Notes: a model not told the origin generated them from the sequence alone. DNA of 60,279 nucleotides from CAZCCC01 sp964535715 (GCA_964535715.1 CAZHUO010000005.1:1-60279); one strand, 5' to 3'; positions 50,920-60,254 are shown, counted from the first letter of the stretch. Numbers and translations: made by a program.

Positions 50920-51464
50920 AAATTTTGTAAAAAATAATTTAAATAGGCAAAGGCAACAATAGTTGGCGAATCTAAAATTTCGCCTTTTTTAATCATTTCT
51001 TCAATTTCTTTAATTGACTTTTTTTCCGCTATCATATCAGCTTCACTATTTTCTAGTTTTTTGATGCCAGCAGAAAGTTGGCGACAGACGAATATGAAAA
51101 ATCCTTGATTTGTTAAAGAATTGGCTAAATAGCTATAACCAATTTTATCCCATTTTTCAGCGATTAATCCGGTCTCTTCTTCAAGTTCGCGTTTTGCAGC
51201 TTGTAAATAATCTTCGCCTTCTTCAATATTGCCCATTGAAAACTCCCATGAAAAATTTTTAATTGGATATCTATATTGCTTGACTAAATAAGTGGCTGAA
51301 TCATTATCTAAAAGAGGAATAATGCAGACAAAATCTTTTTGATTAATATATTGATAATCAGTCTTTTGGCCAGATGGATTAATCACCTTATCTTTACGGA
51401 TATTCCAAAAATTCTTGTTACTGTAGACGACTTTTGAATCTAATTTTTGCCAAGGTTCTTTCAT
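50916..51464 (-). CDS. Nudix hydrolase
   Basis: A 182-residue protein with a full Nudix box starting at GNIEEGEDYLQAAKRELEEE and ending in TGL. The layout, with QYRYPIKNFSWEFSMGN before the box, is like ADP-ribose/ADP-sugar pyrophosphatases. It may remove nucleotide-sugar breakdown products. It overlaps rmlB and the HIT gene by 4 bp each. Confidence 0.92.
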   Translation of the reverse strand: MKEPWQKLDSKVVYSNKNFWNIRKDKVINPSGQKTDYQYINQKDFVCIIPLLDNDSATYLVKQYRYPIKNFSWEFSMGNIEEGEDYLQAAKRELEEETGLIAEKWDKIGYSYLANSLTNQGFFIFVCRQLSAGIKKLENSEADMIAEKKSIKEIEEMIKKGEILDSPTIVAFAYLNYFLQNL

Positions 51465-51868
51465 AAATTATTCTTGATTTTTTCTGCCACCTCATCTATT
51501 TCACCTTCTTTATATGGCTTGCCACTCCAAAGTTTATGGCAATCATTTTCAAACCGCGGCATAATATGAAAATGTAAATGGTTTACTGCCTGGCCAGCAA
51601 CTGCTCCATTATTTACACCTAAATTAAAACCTTTAGCTTCTACACCTTTAAGAACTGCCGGCACAACTTTATTCACCACCTTAATAATTGATATTAAATC
51701 ATCTTCGGTTACCTCTAATAAATCCTGCGAATGAACCTTGGGGATTATTAAAGTGTGCCCGGGATTAATCGGATTAATGTCCAAAAAAGCCAAAACTTTT
51801 TCATCTTCATAAATTTTAGTGCTTGAAATTTCACCTTTAATAATTTTACAAAATATACAGTCGGACAT
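51461..51868 (-). CDS. HIT family hydrolase
   Basis: A 135-residue HIT protein. It begins CIFCKIIKGEISSTKIYEDEKVLAFLDINPINPGHTLIIPK. The histidine triad is in VNHLHFHIMPR near residue 100. Family members hydrolyse or transfer nucleoside phosphates, for instance AMP-lysine or dinucleoside polyphosphates. It is translationally coupled to the Nudix gene, so both may clean nucleotide by-products. Confidence 0.95.
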   Translation of the reverse strand: MSDCIFCKIIKGEISSTKIYEDEKVLAFLDINPINPGHTLIIPKVHSQDLLEVTEDDLISIIKVVNKVVPAVLKGVEAKGFNLGVNNGAVAGQAVNHLHFHIMPRFENDCHKLWSGKPYKEGEIDEVAEKIKNNL

Positions 51869-51879
51869 AAATATTCTTT

Positions 51880-52332
51880 TTAATCATTGATTTTAAAAGG
51901 TGAATTCTCATCATTTTCCCATCTAACCTCATCAACCTCATCTTTTTTCCCTTTGCCTTTATATAAAGCATCCGGTAAATTAACAATCAGGCCAGGCTCC
52001 TTGGAAATGCATTTATATCCATGTACTACTCCCGGTGGAACAATAACTGAACAAGGACTGTTGCCATCAATCTCAAAAACCTCAAGAATGCGGTAATTTT
52101 TGGCTCCCTGCCTATTGTCCCAAAAATAAATCTTGAATTTCCCGGAAATAAAAACAAAAAAATCAGACTGTTTTAAGTGTTCATGCGGCCCGCGGACTAC
52201 TCCATTTAAAGTCATGGAAATATAACCCATTGCTGCCTGATATTCAGTTTCATCATTTCTAAAAAATTCAGCCAGCCAGCCCCTTTGATCGTCAAATTTG
52301 TCTAATTTATTTATAATTACTCCGTCAATCAT
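51880..52332 (-). CDS. rmlC: dTDP-4-dehydrorhamnose 3,5-epimerase family protein
   Basis: A 150-residue cupin related to RmlC: FDDQRGWLAEFFRND, the first metal-type or catalytic His in VVRGPHEHLKQSDFF, SGKFKIYFWDNR, and VIVPPGVVHGYKCIS, then DEVRWENDENSPF. It is shorter than RmlC (about 180 residues), so the 3,5-epimerase activity is likely but not certain; a ketoisomerase is the alternative. It lies 12 bp upstream of the HIT gene on the same strand and completes the rml set. Confidence 0.82.
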   Translation of the reverse strand: MIDGVIINKLDKFDDQRGWLAEFFRNDETEYQAAMGYISMTLNGVVRGPHEHLKQSDFFVFISGKFKIYFWDNRQGAKNYRILEVFEIDGNSPCSVIVPPGVVHGYKCISKEPGLIVNLPDALYKGKGKKDEVDEVRWENDENSPFKIND

Positions 52333-52333
52333 A

Positions 52334-52528
52334 TTAATCTTTGGTAAATAATATTATAGTACAAATAATGCTGAAAATCAATAGCCATATCGGATTGAAC
52401 CAATTTGTTACAAAACCTGGAAAAATATAGTCAGCTATGAATAATAACAAAAAAGAAATGAATGAAACCTGAAAAAATATTTCAACAACTCCATAAAAAA
52501 ATTTTTCTTCTTTAAAAAATATTCTCAT
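52334..52528 (-). CDS. Small two-helix membrane protein
   Basis: A 64-residue protein with two hydrophobic segments (residues about 15-35 and 42-60) and an MRIFFKEEK start. It overlaps the upstream gene by 4 bp and precedes rmlC by 1 bp. Small membrane proteins in glycosyl operons may assist flippase or transferase complexes. No domain is recognisable. Confidence 0.65.
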   Translation of the reverse strand: MRIFFKEEKFFYGVVEIFFQVSFISFLLLFIADYIFPGFVTNWFNPIWLLIFSIICTIILFTKD

Positions 52529-53043
52529 TGGCTTAAAACTATTTTAAGTGAATAAATTTTTAATTCCTTAGCATCTTGTCCTTCCGAAGGTTTAAGTGAA
52601 ATCAAAAATCTCCTAATATTTTTTTTCTGGTAGATCTTATTCAGATCAAAGCTGAAAACTGCGATTCTTTGGCCATTTTCTAAATCATTGACAGTAATCG
52701 GTTTTTTAATATCATACTGCCAGCCCAAATCAGCCTGCCCTCCGATCCCTTCAAGAATTAATCCATTTTCTTCAAAGGTCAAGGTAATAGTGGCTTTTTT
52801 AAACCAGGGCATGGATCTAATGTCAAAATAAACCGGACTTTCCAAAATTGACTGAAAGCCGTCTTTTAAAACAGCTCTCGGCTCCGGTCCAAGCTTCGTA
52901 ATCGTGGGCAAGTCTTTTCCCAGTTTCATTTCAAAATTAATCTGCCCGGATTTGGGAAAATTCTTATTAGCCAAAAAAATCAGCAAAAAAATCGCAAATA
53001 TTATCAAAAGCAACTTAAAAAATTTTAATATTGTAGCTTTCAT
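52525..53043 (-). CDS. Membrane-anchored protein with extracytoplasmic beta domain
   Basis: A 172-residue protein with a single N-terminal membrane helix at about residues 7-26 and a soluble domain rich in beta strands (FDIRSMPWFKKATITLTFEENGLILEGIGG). No family was recognised. It overlaps both neighbours by 4 bp, so it is co-translated with the GT-C enzyme upstream and likely works on the same glycan or protein outside the membrane. Confidence 0.72.
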   Translation of the reverse strand: MKATILKFFKLLLIIFAIFLLIFLANKNFPKSGQINFEMKLGKDLPTITKLGPEPRAVLKDGFQSILESPVYFDIRSMPWFKKATITLTFEENGLILEGIGGQADLGWQYDIKKPITVNDLENGQRIAVFSFDLNKIYQKKNIRRFLISLKPSEGQDAKELKIYSLKIVLSQ

Positions 53044-54617
53044 TTGATTTTATACAAAACATCCTGTCCGATATTTTTAACTAATTCTAAATTAATTCCA
53101 TTATCTAAAGAAAGATTTTTTTCAAATCCTAAAGAATAATAATAAACCGGCACAATGCTGTTTAATTCAGGCAAAAAACCGATGAGCTGCTTATTTTCGG
53201 CAAGCCTTTCAAAAGTATGAATTACCTTTCTCTCCGGAAAGAAAACTTTGTCTTTTCTAACTGTGATAATTACTGAATCAGGCTCTGTTAAATAGAAAAC
53301 TTCAGCTGCAATTTTTTTGTATTCCGCAATTCTTTGGCGAACGGGAATAATACTGTCTTCATTTTTATACAATGCCAAAATTGCCGAATTGAAAAAAATG
53401 AAAGTTAAAAAAATTACTAAGGCTGAATTCCTTACTGCTTTTGTTCTAAAAAGGCTTGAAATCCAGGCAAGGCTTGCGGCAATAAAAGGAATCGAAATTA
53501 TATAGATTGGAAGCCAATAGCGAAAATATGAAAGTCCTAAAACATTTAACTTCATTGTAAGTTCATCTGTAAATTTCCAACTGCCATAAAAATTTCCCAG
53601 CCAAAAAAATAAAAATAAACTAAAAAGAATATAACCAAAGATTAAGCCACTGTTCTTTCTTAACTTAAGCAATACAATAAATAAGCCCAAAACCGCAAAA
53701 ATTGAAAGCCACCAAAGCTCCCTAAAAAAATAAAGCCATAAATTATCAGTTGCAATCTTCGGATGAATTCCAAATGGCGCAATAAATGACTTTAGATAAA
53801 CACTTATCTGATCAAAATTTGACTGTTCAATATAAAGCTTGTCATATCCAGAAACTAAAATATCACCAAATAAAGCTCTCTGCTGATAAACAGAAGGCGA
53901 TATTGCCAAAAATAAAATTCCAATAAATATAACTGATTTTTTCCAATTTAGCCTTCGAAATAAATGAATAAAAAGAAGAAAATACAATGTAGTTATCCAG
54001 AAAATCTCTACCGGCCTAATTGATGCTGCTATACCCAAAGCCAGAGCTGAAAAAATAATTTGAAAATAAGAAGTCTGATATTTCCTAAAAATTAAAAGCC
54101 AAACACTTATGATAATTAATGAAACAAAACAGACGTTCGGAAGCATCGAAGTGACGGAATAATAAAGCCAGACGGGATGAAAAAGCATTAAAACCAAGGA
54201 AAGAAAAGCGATTTTTTGGTCAAAAATGCGCCTGATGATTCCATAAAAACAAAAAGATGCCAATATTGCCAATATTGGAGTGACATATATAATCATTGCC
54301 GAACCGATTACTTTTGCCAACAGCCCGTAAAATATAATCAACCCGAAAAAACTGCCCGGCACCACCGACCCGTCACTTCTGACATTAAAGCTTCTCGGAT
54401 GAATTTGATTTTCAGCAACCGTGTTTAATGGCTCGGAAAAATAAAGCTGATCAGTTTGTGCATAATTTTTAACCCAAAAATAATTTGAAACCTCATCCGG
54501 CCAATCAAAACGATGGCTGATATTTTGTCCAGTACTAATTGGCGTAACTAACCAAAAATAAACACCTAAAAATATCAGGGCAATGGCCGCTAAGGCAAAA
54601 TTTTGCTTTTTTAGCAT
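53040..54617 (-). CDS. GT-C type membrane glycosyltransferase (GT39/ArnT-like)
   Basis: A protein of about 525 residues with some ten to twelve membrane helices. The first extracytoplasmic loop contains the acidic pair in FDWPDEVSNYF near residue 40, as expected for metal or phosphate-lipid binding in GT-C enzymes. It would transfer a sugar from a polyprenyl-phosphate carrier. The ATG at 54617 is preferred over a GTG one codon upstream. It is the first gene of the minus-strand run ending at rmlB/rmlC genes, and a divergent promoter lies upstream. Confidence 0.82.
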   Translation of the reverse strand: MLKKQNFALAAIALIFLGVYFWLVTPISTGQNISHRFDWPDEVSNYFWVKNYAQTDQLYFSEPLNTVAENQIHPRSFNVRSDGSVVPGSFFGLIIFYGLLAKVIGSAMIIYVTPILAILASFCFYGIIRRIFDQKIAFLSLVLMLFHPVWLYYSVTSMLPNVCFVSLIIISVWLLIFRKYQTSYFQIIFSALALGIAASIRPVEIFWITTLYFLLFIHLFRRLNWKKSVIFIGILFLAISPSVYQQRALFGDILVSGYDKLYIEQSNFDQISVYLKSFIAPFGIHPKIATDNLWLYFFRELWWLSIFAVLGLFIVLLKLRKNSGLIFGYILFSLFLFFWLGNFYGSWKFTDELTMKLNVLGLSYFRYWLPIYIISIPFIAASLAWISSLFRTKAVRNSALVIFLTFIFFNSAILALYKNEDSIIPVRQRIAEYKKIAAEVFYLTEPDSVIITVRKDKVFFPERKVIHTFERLAENKQLIGFLPELNSIVPVYYYSLGFEKNLSLDNGINLELVKNIGQDVLYKIK

Positions 54618-54698
54618 CACTGATGATCTGGAAATTAATAATTAAGAGTTAGAATATTCAGGAATGAATTCAGGGCTACATAGTTAATTCCTAATTTC

Positions 54699-54732
54699 AT
54701 TATAGCAAAAAATGGCACTTTTGTGCTAAAAT
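54699..54732. promoter_or_regulatory. Divergent promoters of the GT-C genes
   Basis: On the minus strand a perfect extended -10 TGC-TATAAT (TATAAT at 54704-54699) has AGCACA 17 bp upstream. On the plus strand TGC-TAAAAT (TAAAAT at 54727-54732) precedes the 708-residue gene. The two face away from each other within 35 bp. The plus -10 covers the GTG at 54723, so that codon cannot be the start of the downstream gene. Confidence 0.5.
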
Positions 54733-54749
54733 ATATAGAGATTGAAAAT

Positions 54750-56849
54750 ATGGTGGAAAAAATCGGCAAATTAAAGTATGTTACTGCGACAATAACCATT
54801 TGTCTTTCTTTGACACTAAATTTTTTATATTGGCATAATCTTGTTTTGGGTATTTTCTTTACTTTCGCTTACTTGCTTTTTTTTGGCTTTGTCTTTGGGT
54901 CAGTTTTTCTATACAAACGCGGCTGGCAAATGATTTTCGGGCCGTTTTTTTTGTTATGCCTTATCTCAATTATCGGCGCCATTTTAATTTATTTCTACAA
55001 GCTTAACGGCTATACTTTGCTTATTTTGCTTTACTTTATCCCGATTCTTATGGCTGTTTCCTATTTTCACCTAAAGCCAGATGAAAAGCTATCGTTTAGA
55101 AAAATTATCAAAGGCTATATTGCAAAATTTGACGAGCGAAGAGAGCTTAAGATAAATTTCGTTTTAGTGATTATATATGCTGTTTGCGCCGTTTTCGGCT
55201 TTTATTTTCTATTTGCCGGTCAGACCGTTGAATCAATTCAGGAGCCTTGGCAGGTCGTAAGCTCAAAATTCTTCCTTATTTACTTTGTTTCTACCATTTT
55301 TTTGATAACATATTTGCTCAGGTCAAAAAGAACCAAGCTGCCGCTTTTACTTGTAATAATCCACTCCTTTTTAAGTACCGGAATTGCTTTAATTGTTTAC
55401 AAAATAGGCTTTGGATTTGACCCGTTTATTCATCAGGCAACCGAAAAAATAATCGGCGCAACCGGAACTATATTGCCGAAACCCCTTTATTATTTGGGTC
55501 AGTATTCAATTGTCATATTTCTGCATAAATTCAGCGGCATTAGCATTTCGCTGATCGATAAAGTCTTGGTGCCCGGACTTTTTTCAATCTATGCGCCACT
55601 TGTCACCTTTTATGTTTTCAGCAACTGGCTGCAGAAAAAATATTCATTAATAATGTCTTTGATGATACTTATAATTCCCTACTCCGGATTTATAATGACT
55701 ACGCCTCAAAACTTGGCAAATTTGATTTTTATCATGACTATACTTCTTTCCCTTCTTTATTTTAAAAGTGAAATTAATTTTTATGCACTTTACCTTTTAG
55801 GTTTTGCCGCCCTGGCTGTTCATCCGCTGGCCGGTATTCCTCTTTTAATCACTATCGCGCTTTTGAACATTTTTAAGCTTTTTTATGACAGCTATAAAAG
55901 CTATATCGGCTTTTATTTTTTAGCCAGTGCTTCTTTTATAATTTTTTTGCCGTTGTCTTTTGTCGCCAATGGTTCACAATTAAATTTATATTTTCCCAAA
56001 ATAAGCTTTGAAAACCTTAATATCTTAAACTGGGTTGACAAATTTGATCTGCCTTTAAATATAGTCTATTTAATAAGCTTTAACAAAATAATTTTGGCCT
56101 TATTGATAATAATTTTCGGATTTTACTACATTGCCAAAAATAAGCTTTTAAAGAATAATTCCGGATACTTGACGGCGGCCTTTGTTATATTTATTGATTT
56201 TCTGATTGTAAAATACTTCATAACATTTCCGGCATTGATAGATTACGACAAAAATTCATTTACCAGCCGGCTTTTAGTTTTAACTTTTTATATTCTTCTA
56301 CCTTTTTTTCTTTTGGGCATATATGTTTTTATCAAAAAAATATGGGAGAGTGATGAAATACTTAAAAAAATATTTTTAATATTTATTCTAAGTGGCGGCT
56401 TGTCTATATCTTTATATCTTTCCTATCCCAGGCTTAACCAGTATGAGCCAGCCAAATTTTTCAGTCTTTCAGAATCAGACATAAAAGCGGTGACATTGAT
56501 CGAACAGGTGGCATCGCCAAATCATATCGTCCTTGCCAACCAAATGATTGGCGCAGCGGCTATAAAAGAATTCGGATTTAAAAAATATTACAATAACCAA
56601 TTCTATTACTCCATGCCGATGGGCCAGTCAAAAACTTTATATGAAGGCTATTTGGAAATGATTTACCAAGGAGCCAAAAGAGAAACCATGCAAAAAGCAA
56701 TGAGGGAAGCGGGTGTTAATGAAAGCTATTTTGTGTTAAACAAATATTGGCGCAATTTCGAAAAAATAGCAGATCAAGCCTCTGCTTCGGCGGAAAAAGT
56801 ATACACGATAGACAATGGCAATATTTTAATTTTTAAATATCAAAATTAA
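54750..56849 (+). CDS. Large polytopic membrane protein, possibly GT-C
   Basis: A protein of about 699 residues from the ATG at 54750; a GTG at 54723 overlaps the promoter. About fourteen membrane helices are followed by a soluble C-terminal domain from about residue 590 (DIKAVTLIEQVASPNHIVLANQMIGAA). This layout of many helices plus an extracytoplasmic tail resembles GT-C or O-antigen ligase-type enzymes, but I see no decisive motif; HQATEK and DPFIHQ in a loop are candidates. It is divergent from the GT39-like gene and probably handles surface glycan. Confidence 0.72.
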   Translation: MVEKIGKLKYVTATITICLSLTLNFLYWHNLVLGIFFTFAYLLFFGFVFGSVFLYKRGWQMIFGPFFLLCLISIIGAILIYFYKLNGYTLLILLYFIPILMAVSYFHLKPDEKLSFRKIIKGYIAKFDERRELKINFVLVIIYAVCAVFGFYFLFAGQTVESIQEPWQVVSSKFFLIYFVSTIFLITYLLRSKRTKLPLLLVIIHSFLSTGIALIVYKIGFGFDPFIHQATEKIIGATGTILPKPLYYLGQYSIVIFLHKFSGISISLIDKVLVPGLFSIYAPLVTFYVFSNWLQKKYSLIMSLMILIIPYSGFIMTTPQNLANLIFIMTILLSLLYFKSEINFYALYLLGFAALAVHPLAGIPLLITIALLNIFKLFYDSYKSYIGFYFLASASFIIFLPLSFVANGSQLNLYFPKISFENLNILNWVDKFDLPLNIVYLISFNKIILALLIIIFGFYYIAKNKLLKNNSGYLTAAFVIFIDFLIVKYFITFPALIDYDKNSFTSRLLVLTFYILLPFFLLGIYVFIKKIWESDEILKKIFLIFILSGGLSISLYLSYPRLNQYEPAKFFSLSESDIKAVTLIEQVASPNHIVLANQMIGAAAIKEFGFKKYYNNQFYYSMPMGQSKTLYEGYLEMIYQGAKRETMQKAMREAGVNESYFVLNKYWRNFEKIADQASASAEKVYTIDNGNILIFKYQN

Positions 56850-56890
56850 AGATTATTTTTCATCAGAATTTTAAAGACGTTAAAATTATA

Positions 56891-56918
56891 AAAAGGCCGA
56901 CAAGGCCTCTTTATTTTT
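56891..56918. terminator. Terminator between converging GT genes
   Basis: A 5-bp GC stem (56894-56898 with 56904-56908) has a 5-nt loop GACAA and is followed by CTTTATTTTT. It sits between the ends of the 708-codon gene and the GT4 gene at 56935 and has A-rich flanks on the other side, so it may act both ways. Confidence 0.6.
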
Positions 56919-56934
56919 AGCAGATATTAATATT

Positions 56935-58101
56935 TTAAACCAATTTTAAAAGCTGATTAATATAATTTCCGATCGAATAATTTCTAACCGAAACAAAACA
57001 ATTTTTTTTAAGCTCTTCTATTTTTTGCGGATTATTTAAAAAATATTCCAAAACTTCAACTAAATTATTTTTATTCCCCGGCGCAAAAGTAAAGCCGTTA
57101 AAGTCGTCTTTCACGATTTCGGAAACTCCGCCGATATCCGCGGCAATAACCGGAACATTAGCAACAAGGCTTTCATCGATTACTTTCGGCGAATTTTCAT
57201 AGCAAAGGGACGGCACAACCGTAAAATCGGCCTGACGATAATATTCAGATAATTTTTCATGTTCAACCTTCCCAAGCCATACAAACCGATCATCTTCTAA
57301 AATTGCCTCTTTTAGCCTCTCTTCAACTCCGCCTGATCCGATAATCAGAAGGCGCCAATTTTGTGGCTTAATTTTTTTTAATGCATCAATTAAAAAAAGT
57401 ATGCCTTTAAACCATTCGAGCTGGCCAACAAATAAGAGAGTTATTTTTCCCGTCTCTGATTTTTCCTCTTTTTTTTCAACTTTTTTAAAAATTATCGGAT
57501 TAGGCATTACGATTTTTTTTGACTCATAAAAAAAACCGCGCGCCTGATAATAGCCCAGAAGCCAACGAGATGGTGAAATTACCGCATCGGGATTGCCAAA
57601 AAGCCTTTTGACCGTTTTTTCGTAAAGCTTGTCTAAAATCAAAAAAGGCTTCTCCTGGCCGAATATAATCAAACCGGAAGGTCGAGAAAGCTGAACATCA
57701 TGAACAGTATGGAAATGCCTGATTTTAGTCTTACGGATTGCCATTGGCACCAAATAACCGATTCCTTTAAGGTTATGAGTCATAACCGCTTGAGGTTTTT
57801 CGCTTTCTAATATTTTTTTTACCTTTCTATAACTGGAAAAATTAAAAACATCAAGCGGGTGCCAGATAAACCTCAGCCATAAAGGGCTTTTATTAATATC
57901 CAAAAACGAAAAAACGTTGAATGGAGCAATGCGATGGATTGTCAGATGACCGTCGCGCTGGATGCCGTTTTTTCTGCCGACAGTGATTAATACTACTTCA
58001 TGACCCAGCCGCAAAAGACCATGAATAATATTTTCAACAACAACTTCGGCGCCGCCGCGCGTATATGGCTGATATAGACTGTGAATTAAGCAAATTTTCA
58101 T
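56935..58101 (-). CDS. GT4 family glycosyltransferase
   Basis: A 388-residue GT-B enzyme. The N-terminal acceptor domain starts MKICLIHSLYQPYTRGGAEVVVENI. The donor domain has ITLLFVGQLEWFKGILFLIDAL, the E-x7-E region VVPSLCYENSPKVIDESLV and a final NYSIGNYINQLLKLV. No membrane segment is seen. It likely adds a sugar to a lipid-linked glycan on the inner face of the membrane. It lies downstream of the small membrane gene at 58178 after a terminator. Confidence 0.93.
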   Translation of the reverse strand: MKICLIHSLYQPYTRGGAEVVVENIIHGLLRLGHEVVLITVGRKNGIQRDGHLTIHRIAPFNVFSFLDINKSPLWLRFIWHPLDVFNFSSYRKVKKILESEKPQAVMTHNLKGIGYLVPMAIRKTKIRHFHTVHDVQLSRPSGLIIFGQEKPFLILDKLYEKTVKRLFGNPDAVISPSRWLLGYYQARGFFYESKKIVMPNPIIFKKVEKKEEKSETGKITLLFVGQLEWFKGILFLIDALKKIKPQNWRLLIIGSGGVEERLKEAILEDDRFVWLGKVEHEKLSEYYRQADFTVVPSLCYENSPKVIDESLVANVPVIAADIGGVSEIVKDDFNGFTFAPGNKNNLVEVLEYFLNNPQKIEELKKNCFVSVRNYSIGNYINQLLKLV

Positions 58102-58142
58102 ATCTTTAACCTTAGATTAACATAATTTAGCCAAAAAATCAA

Positions 58143-58170
58143 TAAAAAAAGCCGGCTAAATCGTACGGCT
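58143..58170 (-). terminator. Terminator downstream of the small membrane gene
   Basis: AGCCG (58150-58154) pairs with CGGCT (58166-58170) around an 11-nt loop. On the minus strand it is followed by seven T (58150-58144). It lies between the small gene at 58178 and the GT4 gene. Confidence 0.65.
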
Positions 58171-58177
58171 TCATATA

Positions 58178-58438
58178 TTATTTTTTTACAAATTTTTTTG
58201 CTTTGGTATATAACAATATTACTGTAATTGCCGCCCATGATGTAAAACCCAAAAGAGAAAAAATATTTTGGGGTATAACAAATACTGAAAATAATGTTGT
58301 CGCAAGGGCAAACCAAATTGTTAGCTGAATGAACAATTTTTTTTCTCCAAATTTTGTAAAAGCCAGAAAAAATAGCAAAACCACGGTTACAATAGCTGAA
58401 GCTTCATCAATAAGCGATACGATCATAAACATATACAT
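58178..58438 (-). CDS. Small three-helix membrane protein
   Basis: An 86-residue protein with three hydrophobic segments (about residues 5-25, 36-53 and 60-78) and a lysine-rich C terminus. A clear AGGAG lies five bases before its ATG, one of the few strong Shine-Dalgarno sites here, which supports a real gene. An alternative overlapping frame at 58098-58316 looks like a shadow. Function unknown. Confidence 0.7.
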   Translation of the reverse strand: MYMFMIVSLIDEASAIVTVVLLFFLAFTKFGEKKLFIQLTIWFALATTLFSVFVIPQNIFSLLGFTSWAAITVILLYTKAKKFVKK

Positions 58439-58545
58439 TTATCTCCTTTTCTTTTTACAACAAGTTCTATTTGGAAAAAAAATGCACTATATTAGACTAA
58501 GTTTTATAATTAATTTTGTCAACCTCGCAATCAGTTCTTATTTGA

Positions 58546-58920
58546 TTATTTTTTTATTTTAATCATCTGCAAGACAGCAAAAGCCAAAGATCCTATTCCG
58601 TCAATTCCAACATCAACAATACTTTGAGTCCTTCCGACGACCAGGCTTTGGTGCCATTCATCAAAAAAAGCATAAATCAAAGAGAATATAAAGGCCAATA
58701 AAATTGCCCGGCCTTTTTTGACACCCAGGCTTCTGTAAGCATTATAAAATAAATACGCCAAAACAAAAAATTCCGACATATGGGCGATTTTTCGCAAAAT
58801 CAAATCCCAAAAAGGCTGAAAGTCGGATTTAAGGCTTGGCTGGCTGGAAAAAAAATAAATCACTAAAAACCAAAAAATTACCGCTGACCACCAAAAAGTT
58901 ATCGACTTAATATTTTTCAT
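58546..58920 (-). CDS. VanZ-like family protein
   Basis: A 124-residue membrane protein with the VanZ-like pattern: ILRKIAHMSEFFVLAYLF, then YAFFDEWHQSLVVGRTQSIVDVGIDGIGSL. Four helices are visible. Family members are linked to glycopeptide resistance and to envelope-stress settings, but the biochemical role is unclear. It overlaps the GT4 gene at 58917 by 4 bp, so both are co-translated. Confidence 0.9.
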   Translation of the reverse strand: MKNIKSITFWWSAVIFWFLVIYFFSSQPSLKSDFQPFWDLILRKIAHMSEFFVLAYLFYNAYRSLGVKKGRAILLAFIFSLIYAFFDEWHQSLVVGRTQSIVDVGIDGIGSLAFAVLQMIKIKK

Positions 58921-60065
58921 AATCCTTTATAAAGCTCATCAAGCTTCTGGCCGATTATTTTCCAATCATATTTTAATTTTACCTTGTTTCGACCGGCCTT
59001 ACCAAACTCAAAAGACTGGCTTGGATTGCTTAAAAAATAATTTATTTTTGACGCCAAATCATCGGAATTTTTCGGCTCGACTAAAAGTCCGTTCATTTTT
59101 TCAGTAATCACACTTCTTACACCGGGCAAATTTGATGCAACTACCGGCTTGCCGCAACTCATTGCTTCAACTAAAGCCAGGCCGAAAGCTTCTGATTTAT
59201 CAATCGAAGGCAAGGCAAAAACATCAGCTAAATTATAATATCTGGGCAATTCTTCGTTTGAAACATATCCGGAAAAAATAGTCCTTGAATTAAGCCTGAA
59301 CTGATCTACCAGTGAAGCATAATATTGCTTTAAATCCCCTTCTCCGACGATTACAAGTCGCCAAAGATATTGGGCATCTCTCAAACGGCTCATTGCTTCA
59401 ATTAAATACTCAACTCCTTTAAAATAGTGGGCTTTATCCAATCCGCCGACAAACAAAACAATTTTTTCATCTGAGGCAATATTATGCTTTTCAAGCAAAG
59501 CGTTATCCTTCGGTTTTGGCAAATAATTATTGCTGTCAACGCCGTTTGGAATTTCAACAAATTTTTTCGGGTCTTTTTTCGCTATTTTCGCCAAAAAAGA
59601 ATTTTCCCCGTAATCCATTGAGGTAAATATTACCCTGTCGCACATTTTTACTATTTTTGGCAGAATCAGCAATTTGTGCAATTTAAAAAATAATTTCATC
59701 ACTCCTTCTCCGCAAACGTCCATATGATAATGCAAAATGATTTTTGCTCCCTGCTTTTTGAATTTCCTACTGTAAAACCAGGCAACTTCCGCACCGCCAA
59801 AAAACGGATAGTGGATATGGATAATGTCAAAATCTTCAAGCATCCAGCCAAGCGACGGCACAAAAGCGGCATTGCCCTTCTTAATTAAGGGCGGAATACG
59901 CTTAATATTAAGTTCTGAAAATTCCTCTTTTACCTGCTTATAAAATGGGGTGAAAATAGTAACATTATAGCCAAGCCTCACGAGCTCTTTCGCATTAAAA
60001 GCGGCGACATTGCCGATGCCACCTGCATATGGAGGAAAAGTTGGGGTAACAATTGCTATTTTCAT
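58917..60065 (-). CDS. GT4 family glycosyltransferase
   Basis: A 382-residue GT-B enzyme with MKIAIVTPTFPPYAGGIGNVAAFNAKEL at the start. The donor domain has VLFVGGLDKAHYFKGVEYLIEAM, and the E-x7-E segment ALPSIDKSEAFGLALVEAMSCGKPVVAS is clear. It begins at the ATG at 60065; a GTG just before it at 60068 would add one residue. It is the first gene of the minus-strand run with VanZ, and its leader is a long hairpin. It probably glycosylates a lipid-linked acceptor. Confidence 0.93.
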   Translation of the reverse strand: MKIAIVTPTFPPYAGGIGNVAAFNAKELVRLGYNVTIFTPFYKQVKEEFSELNIKRIPPLIKKGNAAFVPSLGWMLEDFDIIHIHYPFFGGAEVAWFYSRKFKKQGAKIILHYHMDVCGEGVMKLFFKLHKLLILPKIVKMCDRVIFTSMDYGENSFLAKIAKKDPKKFVEIPNGVDSNNYLPKPKDNALLEKHNIASDEKIVLFVGGLDKAHYFKGVEYLIEAMSRLRDAQYLWRLVIVGEGDLKQYYASLVDQFRLNSRTIFSGYVSNEELPRYYNLADVFALPSIDKSEAFGLALVEAMSCGKPVVASNLPGVRSVITEKMNGLLVEPKNSDDLASKINYFLSNPSQSFEFGKAGRNKVKLKYDWKIIGQKLDELYKGL

Positions 60066-60067
60066 CA

Positions 60068-60177
60068 CGTTAGAGATAGGTAGCAGTTAATACTGCTCCT
60101 AAGCATTTAATAGTTATTTCGTATTTCATAATGTATTTTATTAATAATAAATTCCTATATAACCGCTATCTCTAACG
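60068..60177. repeat. 110-bp hairpin element directly upstream of the GT4 start codon
   Basis: A perfect 12-bp inverted pair CGTTAGAGATAG/CTATCTCTAACG (60068-60079 and 60166-60177) encloses 86 bp. An inner 6-bp hairpin AGCAGT/ACTGCT lies at 60082-60097. It ends two bases before the GT4 ATG and no Shine-Dalgarno lies between. It may be a leader RNA structure or a small inserted element. Confidence 0.6.
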
Positions 60178-60241
60178 GAATTCATATTATAATTTTAGCT
60201 TATTTTTCGCCATTTATCAATTATCCGTTCTCTTTCATGTC

Positions 60242-60254
60242 AAATGCGACATAG
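60242..60254. repeat. Right arm of the 13-bp inverted repeat
   Basis: AAATGCGACATAG is the exact reverse complement of bases 25-37. The following bases to the window end (GCAAATTCCTTCGGTG and onward) do not match the left end. No gene was recognised between 60178 and 60279. Confidence 0.5.

Noticed and set aside
58098..58316. A 72-codon frame overlapping the small membrane gene
   Set aside because: It runs through the terminator and lacks a Shine-Dalgarno; the 86-residue frame at 58178 has a clear AGGAG and hydrophobic segments.
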